Assembly (NCBI RefSeq): GCF_946222835.1
Contig: NZ_CAMIHD010000008.1
Coordinates: 39,796-103,795, forward strand
Direction of reading: 5' to 3'
From: an uncultured Corynebacterium sp.
Lineage (GTDB): Bacteria > Actinomycetota > Actinomycetes > Mycobacteriales > Mycobacteriaceae
Length of the DNA stretch: 64,000 nucleotides
The notes below the pieces were generated by a model. The model worked only from the letters and a program-made list of their open reading frames with translations. It was not told where the DNA came from and did not search any database. This document shows positions 8,934-15,693 of the stretch, piece after piece. How positions within the stretch are numbered: the first letter of the stretch is position 1; every line of letters starts with the position of its first letter. The translations under genes and the position numbers were made by a program.

Positions 8934-10253
8934 ATGATCTCTTCCAATAACAATCTCGCGGATATCAAGGTCGTCGGCGTCGGTGGTGGCGGCGTCAACG
9001 CCGTCAACCGCATGATCGAAGAAGGCCTCAAGGGCGTTCAGTTCGTCGCCATCAACACTGACTCTCAGGCCCTCATCTTCTCCGATGCCGATACCAAGCT
9101 CGACATCGGCCGCGAGGCCACCCGCGGTCTCGGCGCCGGCGCTAACCCAGAGGTGGGCAAGACCTCCGCAGAAGACCACAAGTCCGAGATCGAAGATGCC
9201 CTCCAAGGCTCCGATATGGTCTTCGTGACTGCCGGTGAGGGCGGCGGCACCGGCACCGGCGCAGCCCCGGTCGTGGCATCCATCGCGAAGAAGATGGGCG
9301 CTTTGACTGTCGGCGTTGTCACCCGCCCCTTCAAGTTCGAGGGTGCTCGCCGTACCCGCCAGGCCATGGCTGGTATCGAGGAACTGCGTGAGGTCTGCGA
9401 TACCCTCATCGTCATCCCGAATGACCGACTGATGCAGCTCGGTGGGGAAGAGCTCTCCATAGTTGAGGCCTTCCGCGCCGCCGACGAGGTGCTGCACAAT
9501 GGTGTCCAAGGTATTACCAACCTGATCACTATCCCGGGCATGATCAACGTTGACTTCGCAGACGTCCGTTCCGTCATGTCTGATGCCGGTTCTGCGCTGA
9601 TGGGAATTGGTTTCGCGCGCGGAGATAACCGCGCCATGACCGCTGCCGAGCAGGCAATCAATTCGCCGTTGCTGGAATCTACGATGGAAGGCGCCAAGGG
9701 CGTGCTGCTGTCTATTGCCGGCGGCTCCGACTTGGGTCTGCACGAGGTCAATGCTGCGGCCTCCATGGTCGAAGAGCGTGCCGATGAGGACGTTAACCTC
9801 ATTTTCGGTACCATCATCGATGACACCATGGGTGATGAGATTCGCATCACCATCATCGCCACTGGCTTTGACGCTGAAGCAAATATGGCCCAAGCCGCTG
9901 CAGGGGAACAGCCGCAAGGCCAGCAGCGCAAGCCGGGCTCGCTCTTCGATAATCGCGAGCGCGCGGCCGCAGAGCCAGTCACCCCGGCTCCCGCGCAGCC
10001 TTCTGCTGCCCAGCCGGTTCAGGATGACTACTCCCCACGCCATTCCTATGAGCCGCGCGCCGGCCAGGAGCGGGAGCGTTTTACCGCAGAGCGCCCGGCT
10101 GAGGAGCGTCGACCAGAATCCAGCGGACTATTTACCAACTCTGATCGTTTCTCCCGCGACGAGCGCCGCGATGACTACCGCTTGTCCCGTCCGTCCCAGC
10201 GCCGCGATGATGACGGCGATGATGATCTGGACGTGCCTTCCTTCATGCGCTAA
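8934..10253 (+). CDS. ftsZ: Cell division GTPase FtsZ
   Basis: FtsZ polymerises into the cytokinetic ring. The 439-residue protein has the N-terminal KVVGVGGGGVNAVNRM, the tubulin signature GGGTGTGAAPV, and the T7-loop region MINVDFADVRSVM. A long Gln/Pro/Arg/Asp-rich linker follows, then the conserved tail DLDVPSFMR, which binds SepF in actinobacteria. ATG 8934 is chosen over the in-frame GTG 8919 because GAAAGGTGAG lies at ribosome-site distance from 8934 and family proteins begin there. Confidence 0.97.
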   Translation: MISSNNNLADIKVVGVGGGGVNAVNRMIEEGLKGVQFVAINTDSQALIFSDADTKLDIGREATRGLGAGANPEVGKTSAEDHKSEIEDALQGSDMVFVTAGEGGGTGTGAAPVVASIAKKMGALTVGVVTRPFKFEGARRTRQAMAGIEELREVCDTLIVIPNDRLMQLGGEELSIVEAFRAADEVLHNGVQGITNLITIPGMINVDFADVRSVMSDAGSALMGIGFARGDNRAMTAAEQAINSPLLESTMEGAKGVLLSIAGGSDLGLHEVNAAASMVEERADEDVNLIFGTIIDDTMGDEIRITIIATGFDAEANMAQAAAGEQPQGQQRKPGSLFDNRERAAAEPVTPAPAQPSAAQPVQDDYSPRHSYEPRAGQERERFTAERPAEERRPESSGLFTNSDRFSRDERRDDYRLSRPSQRRDDDGDDDLDVPSFMR

Positions 10254-10264
10254 ACGCAAAGCGC

Positions 10265-10270
10265 TACGCT
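10265..10270 (+). promoter_or_regulatory. Putative leaderless -10 element for pgeF (TACGCT)
   Basis: TACGCT stands exactly 7 nt before ATG 10278 in the 24-bp ftsZ-pgeF gap, where no ribosome site is visible. This supports ATG 10278 rather than GTG 10272. Confidence 0.45.
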
Positions 10271-10277
10271 GGTGTGC

Positions 10278-11009
10278 ATGCCAGTAAACGAGGAACATCG
10301 CACCAAACGCCCCGTCCGCATGGTTTTTACCAGCCGTGCCGGCGGGGCGTCTGCTATTCCATATGATTCTTTTAACTTGGGAGACCATGTCGGAGATGAC
10401 CCCGCCGCGGTAGCCGCTAATCGCGCGCGCCTCAAGCGTGTGACCGGGCTGGAAGATATTGTGTGGATGGAGCAATTGCACACCAATACAGTCACGGTTA
10501 TTGATGGTCCGCAGGATGAACCCGTGCCGGCCACTGACGCATTGGTTACCACTCAGCGCCGCCTTGGCTTGGCCGTTCTGGTTGCGGATTGCACGCCAGT
10601 GCTGCTTGTCGACGTCGCTGCTGGCGTCATCGCCGCAGTCCACGCCGGCCGCTTAGGCGCCCGCAATGGCATCGTTGTCAATACCGTGCGGGAAATGCAG
10701 AAGCTGGGCGCGCAGCCCGAACGCATTCAGGCGGTCATGGGTCCGGCAGCCTCTGGAAAGAACTATGAGGTGCCAGAAGAGATGGCCAACGACGTAGAAT
10801 TCCGGCTGCCGGGCTCTAAGACTCGAACATCGAGGGGTACGTGGGGCATCGACGTTCGCGCAGGACTCATTCGCCAGCTGATGGGCCTAGGCATTACGGC
10901 GATTGAATCCGACCCACGCTGCACCATTCAGGATGAAGAATTCTTTTCCTACCGCCGCGAAGGCACCACCGGCCGTCAGGCTGGACTAATTTGGTTGGAG
11001 GCACAGTAA
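10278..11009 (+). CDS. pgeF: YfiH/PgeF family multicopper-oxidoreductase-like protein (peptidoglycan editing factor / purine nucleoside enzyme)
   Basis: This 243-residue DUF152 family protein always sits next to ftsZ in actinobacteria. Relatives have been described as purine nucleoside phosphorylase/deaminase and as PgeF, which removes wrongly incorporated amino acids from peptidoglycan precursors. Family motifs seen are WMEQLHTNTV, VADCTPVLLVD, AAVHAGRLGARNGI (usually HAGWRG) and the C-terminal Cys/His site region DPRCTIQDEEFFSYRREGTTGRQ. The HAGRLG variant is slightly off consensus. It overlaps yggS by one base (TAATG). Confidence 0.85.
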   Translation: MPVNEEHRTKRPVRMVFTSRAGGASAIPYDSFNLGDHVGDDPAAVAANRARLKRVTGLEDIVWMEQLHTNTVTVIDGPQDEPVPATDALVTTQRRLGLAVLVADCTPVLLVDVAAGVIAAVHAGRLGARNGIVVNTVREMQKLGAQPERIQAVMGPAASGKNYEVPEEMANDVEFRLPGSKTRTSRGTWGIDVRAGLIRQLMGLGITAIESDPRCTIQDEEFFSYRREGTTGRQAGLIWLEAQ

Positions 11010-11707
11010 TGAGCGAAAGAAAAGTACAGCTACAAGAAAACTTAGCGGCTACCCGCGCCAAGATTGAGCAGCTAGCAGCGGAGTCGGGACGCAAGCCTCC
11101 GCAATTACTCCCAGTGACGAAGTTTCACCCAGCCGCGGATATCGCTCTATTGGCGGAATTAGGGGTTACAGACGTTGCCGAGAACCGGGAGCAAGAGGCC
11201 CGCGCCAAGGCCGCCGAGCTGCCGCAACTACGCTTCCATATGATCGGTCAGATCCAGACCAAGAAGGCCAATCATGTAGCCCGATGGGCGGCCAGTGTTC
11301 ATTCGCTCGATTCCCTAAAACTCGCCCATGCATTGGAGCGAGGCGTTGCCTTAGCCAAGGAGAGGGGAGAGCGCGAAACTAATTTGCCGGTCTTTATCCA
11401 AGTTTCCGCTGACGGCGATGGCGCTCGCGGCGGTGTTCCAGCCGAAGCGCTCGATGAGCTCGTGGAGGCGGTAGAGGATTCACAGCAGCTGGATCTTGCC
11501 GGCCTCATGGTAGTTCCGCCGCTTGATGCCGATGCAGCTGAAGTATTCCAGAGTGTTCGGCAGGCGGTAGATCACCTATCGGAGGAGTTGGGGCGAGCGC
11601 TGAAACTGTCTGCTGGAATGAGTGCGGATATGGCAGAAGCAATTGCTGCGGGCAGCGATATCGTGCGTGTCGGAACCAGTATCATGGGACCGCGACCAGT
11701 AGGTTAA
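11009..11707 (+). CDS. yggS: YggS/PROSC-type pyridoxal-phosphate homeostasis protein
   Basis: This 232-residue alanine-racemase-fold protein binds PLP and buffers its free pool. The PLP lysine is in LLPVTKFHPAAD near the N-terminus. Family motifs are DVAENREQEARAK, FHMIGQIQTKKAN, QVSADGDGARGG, LAGLMVVPP and LSAGMSADMAEAI near the C-terminus. ATG 11009 overlaps the preceding stop, and TTGGAGG at 10995-11001 is its ribosome site. The position between ftsZ and sepF is conserved in actinobacteria and many Firmicutes. Confidence 0.92.
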   Translation: MSERKVQLQENLAATRAKIEQLAAESGRKPPQLLPVTKFHPAADIALLAELGVTDVAENREQEARAKAAELPQLRFHMIGQIQTKKANHVARWAASVHSLDSLKLAHALERGVALAKERGERETNLPVFIQVSADGDGARGGVPAEALDELVEAVEDSQQLDLAGLMVVPPLDADAAEVFQSVRQAVDHLSEELGRALKLSAGMSADMAEAIAAGSDIVRVGTSIMGPRPVG

Positions 11708-11811
11708 AAATATTGCAAAAGCGCATTTCACAGCGTAAATCACATGAGTCACACTAGACACATTTTACGCGTTTGGACTTGTACAAATTTAGGTCAGAGG
11801 GAGACCCAAGA

Positions 11812-12264
11812 ATGTCATTCATTGATAAGACGAAGGATTTCTTCGGGCTGGGCCCGATGGATATCGAAGAGGACGATGCTTACTACAACGAAGAGCCTCG
11901 TTACTCCGAAAACAGCTCCTCGGCCTATGCTCGCCGCCGCACCCCGCAGTCCTTTGAGCCAGCTCCGGCACAAGAGGAGTTCGTTCCGACCATCGTGGCC
12001 ATCTCACTGACGTCTTTCAATGATGCTGCCAAGGTGGGCGAGCCCTTCCGTGACGGCGACGCCGTGGTCTTCGAGCTTACCGACGCCGAAAAGGCCACCG
12101 CTAAGCGCTTCATTGACTTCGCCGCGGGCCTTTGCTTCGGCCTTGAAGGTCGCATGCTCAACCTCACCAAGGGGCTAGACACCGAGCGTAAGGTCTTTTC
12201 CATCGTGCCGAAGTCAGCGGACATCGCTAAGCACGAGCTCGAGCGCGCCGCAGGCTTGCGCTAA
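11812..12264 (+). CDS. sepF: FtsZ membrane anchor SepF
   Basis: SepF tethers FtsZ to the membrane in actinobacteria, which lack FtsA. The 150-residue protein has an N-terminal amphipathic segment (MSFIDKTKDFFGLGPMD), an acidic linker, and the SepF core (AISLTSFNDAAKVGEPFRDG, FIDFAAGLCFGLEGRM, FSIVPKSADI). ATG 11812 follows GAGGGAG. The upstream in-frame TTG 11773 would add 13 residues before the membrane-binding helix and is rejected. A GC hairpin follows the gene. Confidence 0.95.
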   Translation: MSFIDKTKDFFGLGPMDIEEDDAYYNEEPRYSENSSSAYARRRTPQSFEPAPAQEEFVPTIVAISLTSFNDAAKVGEPFRDGDAVVFELTDAEKATAKRFIDFAAGLCFGLEGRMLNLTKGLDTERKVFSIVPKSADIAKHELERAAGLR

Positions 12265-12282
12265 AGCAGCTGGTATTTCTTG

Positions 12283-12321
12283 ACCCCCGTGGGGTGCCGA
12301 TTGGGTACCTGCGGGGGTTTA
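12283..12321 (+). terminator. Possible terminator after sepF
   Basis: ACCCCCG (12283-12289) pairs with CGGGGGT (12312-12318), followed by TTTATT. The loop is long (22 nt) but contains further short pairings. The stem overlaps the approach to the yggT promoter. Confidence 0.5.
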
Positions 12322-12326
12322 TTCGA

Positions 12327-12332
12327 TAGGCT
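12327..12332 (+). promoter_or_regulatory. Putative -10 element for yggT (TAGGCT)
   Basis: TAGGCT lies 8 nt before GTG 12341, which has no ribosome site. This fits a leaderless or near-leaderless transcript. Confidence 0.35.
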
Positions 12333-12340
12333 CAACAATT

Positions 12341-12634
12341 GTGACACAACTCGGAATTATTCTTATCCTGCTCGTGCGGATTTATACGTGGGTGCTCATC
12401 GCCCGCATCGTGATCGAGATGATCCAGTCCTTCTCGCGGCAATTCAATCCGCCCCGCTGGTTTATGGTCGTAGCGGAGCCCTTGTTTGTAATTACGGATC
12501 CGCCGGTCAAGGCGTTGCGGCGCTTGATCCCGCCGCTGCAGATGGGTGGCGTAGCCCTCGACGTTTCGGTCCTCGTACTATTCGTCTTGCTCTCGATACT
12601 CACGATGATTCTGCGGATGGTGTTTCTGACTTAG
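12341..12634 (+). CDS. YggT family membrane protein
   Basis: A 97-residue protein with two membrane helices (about residues 5-25 and 70-95). It has the YggT motifs LLVRIYTWVLIARIVIEMIQ and ITDPPVKALRRLIPP. The family is linked to cell division and morphology by position between sepF and divIVA, but its biochemical role is unknown. The GTG start lacks a ribosome site, and a TANNNT box 8 nt upstream suggests leaderless translation. Confidence 0.88.
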   Translation: MTQLGIILILLVRIYTWVLIARIVIEMIQSFSRQFNPPRWFMVVAEPLFVITDPPVKALRRLIPPLQMGGVALDVSVLVLFVLLSILTMILRMVFLT

Positions 12635-12728
12635 CACCCCCGTCGCCATGAAACCTGTGGTAAACGTTGAGACTCGACGGGGCGTCGATTATTGTGGGCG
12701 TTTGGTTACGATAAAACGCGATAACCCG

Positions 12729-12838
12729 TATTATGAACCACATGTACCTTTGTGGGGAAGGTTTAGTTAGACCTGAACCGCAGCTCCTAAGGCCCTGGAA
12801 CCTCCGGGGTTGTACCAACCTGAAGGGGAAGAGAAGAC
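12729..12838 (+). promoter_or_regulatory. wag31 promoter and ~100-nt 5' leader
   Basis: TATTAT (12729-12734) is a good -10 with a weak -35 about 17 nt earlier. It predicts transcription from about 12741 and a leader near 98 nt. The leader has several self-complementary GC blocks, such as GGAACC and GGGGTT with GTACC, and ends in AAGGGGAAGAG, a ribosome site close to ATG 12839. No known riboswitch family was recognised. Confidence 0.5.
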
Positions 12839-14008
12839 ATGCCACTGTCACCAGCTGATGTACACAACGTCGCGTTCAGCAAGCCGCCGATTGGCAAGCG
12901 CGGCTACAACGAAGACGAGGTGGATCAGTTCCTCGATCTCGTAGAGGATGCCCTTGCCCAGCTGCAGGACGAGAACGAGGACCTGCAGGCACAGGTTAGT
13001 GACCTGAATTCTCAGGTTAAGTCGGGTGCGGGGGCCGCCGCTGGTACCGCGACCGCAGCTTCCGCCCGCACTGACGAGGCTGCACTGCGTAAGGAAATCG
13101 AATCCAAGCTGCGTGCTGAGTACGAAACCAAGCTGGCAGACTCCAAGTCTGAGCTTTCCCGCGCTAAGGAAGAAACCAAGAAGGCTCAGGAGCAGGCTAA
13201 GGCGGCCCAGGCTGAGGCTTCCAAGGCACAGGAGAGCGGTTCTGCTGCTTCCTCCTCGGCAGACCTGAAGGCGGCCCGCGAGGAGGCTGCTCAGGCAAAG
13301 AAGGATGCTGAGGCAGCTCGCGCCGAAGCAGCACAGGCAAAGAAGGACCTCGAGGCTTCCAAGAAGGAAAACGACGAGCTGAAGAAGTCTGCTTCCGCAG
13401 CTGGTTCCTCCAAGGCCGGCGTTGCGGCCGCAGGTATTGCGGGCGCTAGCGCGGCTCAGACCGCCGATGGCCTGGCTACTCCGGAAACTCACATGCAGGC
13501 CGCCCGTGTCTTGGGTCTGGCGCAGGAGATGGCAGATCGCCTGACCTCCGAGGCCCGTGCGGAGTCTGAGTCCATGTTGTCCGAGGCGCGCACTGCCGCA
13601 GAAAAGCAGCTGACCGATGCTGATTCTCGCTCCAAGGCTCAGCTTGCCGACGCCCAGAAGAAGTACGATGCCCAGCTGCAGGACGCAGATTCCCGCTCCA
13701 AGAAGCTGGTGTCTGACGCCGAGGCTAAGGCAAAGCAGACTGAGTCTGATGCTTCCTCCCGTGCCGAAGCCCAGATCCGTCAGGCAGAAGAGAAGGCTGC
13801 TTCCCTGCAGGCCGATGCTGAGCGCAAGCACACCGAGGTTATGAACACGGTCAAGCAACAGCAGACCGCACTGGAGGCTCGCATTTCCGAGCTGCGTACC
13901 TTTGAGCGTGAGTACCGCACCCGTCTGAAGACTCTGCTCGAGTCTCAGCTGGAAGAGCTGGCTACCCGCGGCACCGCCGCGCCGAACGGTGAGGCTGGCA
14001 ATAACTAA
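12839..14008 (+). CDS. wag31: Polar growth scaffold Wag31/DivIVA
   Basis: Wag31 marks the cell poles and directs apical peptidoglycan synthesis in Corynebacteriales. The 389-residue protein begins with the DivIVA membrane-binding domain (LSPADVHNVAFSKPPIGKRG, YNEDEVDQFLDLVEDAL). A long Ala/Glu/Lys-rich coiled coil follows (about residues 75-180). A second coiled-coil block near residues 215-360 holds repeated segments of the form DADSRSKAQLADAQKKYDAQ. It is longer than Bacillus DivIVA, as expected for this genus. A strong terminator follows. Confidence 0.96.
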   Translation: MPLSPADVHNVAFSKPPIGKRGYNEDEVDQFLDLVEDALAQLQDENEDLQAQVSDLNSQVKSGAGAAAGTATAASARTDEAALRKEIESKLRAEYETKLADSKSELSRAKEETKKAQEQAKAAQAEASKAQESGSAASSSADLKAAREEAAQAKKDAEAARAEAAQAKKDLEASKKENDELKKSASAAGSSKAGVAAAGIAGASAAQTADGLATPETHMQAARVLGLAQEMADRLTSEARAESESMLSEARTAAEKQLTDADSRSKAQLADAQKKYDAQLQDADSRSKKLVSDAEAKAKQTESDASSRAEAQIRQAEEKAASLQADAERKHTEVMNTVKQQQTALEARISELRTFEREYRTRLKTLLESQLEELATRGTAAPNGEAGNN

Positions 14009-14025
14009 GCCACCCCGTTCCTCTT

Positions 14026-14062
14026 AGCGCCCCCCGCCACTGCGGTGGGGGCGCTATTGTTG
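14026..14062 (+). terminator. Rho-independent terminator after wag31
   Basis: AGCGCCCCC (14026-14034) pairs with GGGGGCGCT (14047-14055), with an inner CCGC/GCGG pairing. ATTGTTGTTTT follows. It closes the division cluster. Confidence 0.85.
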
Positions 14063-14107
14063 TTTTAGACCGTTGTGCCTTATCCCGCCTTAATGAGAGG
14101 AACCGCT

Positions 14108-14329
14108 GTGCTCGTTGCCGCTTTAGTTCTCGCCCTCGTGGCATTCGTGGCCTTGGTGAATTTTGTGATTTCGGGGGCAGATTGGTCGCTTTATATCGTA
14201 TTCGCTGCCGCTGGCCTTGGGCTGGTCTGCTTCATTTTGGACTGGGTGCATAAGCACCGTGCCGATAAATCCGAGGCAGCAGTACGCCCTGATCAAGAGG
14301 CCTTGCGCGAAGTTTTCCGCGAGGGTTAA
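14108..14329 (+). CDS. Small membrane protein, unknown function
   Basis: A 73-residue protein with two hydrophobic helices (about residues 1-22 and 27-48) and a charged cytoplasmic tail (HKHRADKSEAAVRPDQEALRE). GTG 14108 is chosen because GAGAGG lies 7 nt upstream. In-frame GTG 14075 and ATG 14093 would add polar residues before the first helix. A small membrane gene after wag31 is common in corynebacteria, but I cannot assign a function. Confidence 0.7.
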   Translation: MLVAALVLALVAFVALVNFVISGADWSLYIVFAAAGLGLVCFILDWVHKHRADKSEAAVRPDQEALREVFREG

Positions 14330-14403
14330 TGTGCCGCGTCCACATGTCGTGGTTTGAGGCATGCGAATGAGGCGCACGAGGCGCCTTTATCGCAATCTTT
14401 TCC

Positions 14404-15405
14404 TTAACAATCAGGTGGTTGCCACCGAATCTCGCCATTCGTTCGGGCAAGCCGTCCGCGCAGCGGTCGGGCATTGGGATCGTCATCGTTAGCGCCATTG
14501 TGGTAGGCGCAGGCTGTGGATAAGTTCGCGATATTGGTCAATCCACCGTGCGACCACGGGTCCAAATGGTGAGTTTGGCATTCGTCGGCAGGCTTGGCAC
14601 ACCGAGGCCATGGGCACACGGGATTTTCCGCGCCCGCCATCAACCGCTGCTTAGCATTGGCGAAGCGCTCGGTGCGATACAGATTCACCGCGCCTTCAAA
14701 AGGACTTACTAGGGTAATGAGGCCGTGCTCCTTGAGCGTGCGACGCAAGTACTGCGCACCCGTAAGCGTCGCCCCGTTTGTCATTTGCAGGGTGATTTCC
14801 TCACCGTCACCGTTGACGATGCGTACGTAGTCTTCCAAGCGCACGATGACATTGGTTACTACTGTGCTTCGTTGCGCGCTATCGCCCCCGAAGAAAGTAT
14901 CTTCCACCACATCTAGCGGCTTTCTATTCTGGTTTTCTACCGCTGCGTGCAAGTCCGCAATCAACGAGGACGAGCCGTCGATCGCAAGCGTCCATGGAGC
15001 ATCTTTGCGGCGGATAATGCGCACGCCCGGTTTCACCGAGCGCCTTTTCTTCGGGACCTTGGACTGAGCCAGCTTTTCTAGTGCGCCTGCTGTGGCTTTG
15101 GTGGTGCACAGTTGTTCGCGGAGAACCCAGGCGTCGAAAAGCGTGGGCATTTTCCGCGCATACTTTTCGATGATGGATAATGCAACGATGGAATGTCCAT
15201 TGTGCTGAGCACCTTCGATAGCGCGGCGGCGCTTCCCCGTGAACTTGGTCGTGCCGCAGTATGCTTCCTTTAACAAGGCCAGCTCGCGGGCAGTCTTTTC
15301 GGCAGCGCCCCGTGCGCAGAGGTCGTCCTCAGACATGCCTGCGCACCCGAGGACGATGTCCATCCCGGGAGCCATGGCTGCGAGGTAAGTATCTAGCGCG
15401 TTCAC
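14404..15405 (-). CDS. HNH endonuclease domain protein (DUF222/13E12-like), copy 1
   Basis: A 333-residue protein with an N-terminal helical DUF222-like region and a C-terminal HNH nuclease fold. The fold is seen as NPVCPWPRCAKPADECQTHH, then DPWSHGGLTNIANLSTACAY and HNG, with paired Cys and His ligands. Proteins of this type are dispersed multicopy families in actinobacteria (the 13E12 family of mycobacteria), and their biological role is unsettled. A clear paralogue lies at 31391-32419. GTG 15405 is preceded at 7 nt by TAGATT, a leaderless arrangement also used by the paralogue. Confidence 0.85.
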   Translation of the reverse strand: MNALDTYLAAMAPGMDIVLGCAGMSEDDLCARGAAEKTARELALLKEAYCGTTKFTGKRRRAIEGAQHNGHSIVALSIIEKYARKMPTLFDAWVLREQLCTTKATAGALEKLAQSKVPKKRRSVKPGVRIIRRKDAPWTLAIDGSSSLIADLHAAVENQNRKPLDVVEDTFFGGDSAQRSTVVTNVIVRLEDYVRIVNGDGEEITLQMTNGATLTGAQYLRRTLKEHGLITLVSPFEGAVNLYRTERFANAKQRLMAGAENPVCPWPRCAKPADECQTHHLDPWSHGGLTNIANLSTACAYHNGANDDDPNARPLRGRLARTNGEIRWQPPDC

Positions 15406-15412
15406 GACTCAC

Positions 15413-15418
15413 AATCTA
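15413..15418 (-). promoter_or_regulatory. Putative leaderless -10 element for HNH copy 1 (TAGATT)
   Basis: On the minus strand, TAGATT is followed by 7 nt and GTG 15405. No ribosome site is visible at this start. Confidence 0.5.
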
Positions 15419-15470
15419 TTTCCCCGCGCAACCCCGCACAAGAGAAAATTTTTAGCCTGTGGATAACTTA

Positions 15471-15500
15471 TTGTGCACGAAGATTCTGGGGCGCTATACT
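15471..15500 (+). promoter_or_regulatory. ileS promoter
   Basis: TTGTGC (15471-15476) and TATACT (15495-15500) are separated by 18 bp. This predicts transcription from about 15507, just upstream of the T-box stem I. Confidence 0.7.
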
Positions 15501-15506
15501 ATGACC

Positions 15507-15690
15507 TACATGCAGTGATCCGGCCATCACCGGGGAGTAATTCAGAAGAACAGCCTTTGCGGCCCAGTAGAACTGAACGGGTGGGACCGTCAACTCCTTC
15601 ACCGAAACGAAGCGGAGCCTTCGGGCTCAAGCAGGGTGGTACCGCGAGCCTTGAAGGCGCGTCCCTGCACCGTTTTACGAGTGAAGGATA
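15507..15690 (+). promoter_or_regulatory. T-box riboswitch for ileS (isoleucine, actinobacterial type with short stem I)
   Basis: The leader senses uncharged tRNA-Ile. A very short stem I (CCGG 15520-15523 with CCGG 15530-15533) presents ATC, an isoleucine codon, at 15526-15528. Sequence resembling stem II and IIA/B (CAGTAGAACTGAACGGGTGG) follows. The T-box consensus AGGGTGGTACCGCG is at 15633-15646, with TGGT (15637-15640) able to pair with the tRNA 3' end; its T matches A73 of tRNA-Ile. No U-run follows, and the ribosome site GAAGGA lies close to the end, so control is probably at translation initiation, as in mycobacterial and Nocardia ileS leaders. Confidence 0.93.
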
Positions 15691-15693
15691 GTT

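Noticed and set aside
11757..11761. GACAC box upstream of sepF as a WhiA site
   Set aside because: A single pentamer is too common to call, and no supporting symmetry or spacing was found, unlike upstream of ftsZ.
12848..13858. Minus-strand open frame opposite wag31
   Set aside because: Leu/Ser/Gly-rich translation is the complement of the Ala/Glu/Lys coiled coil; wag31 is certain.
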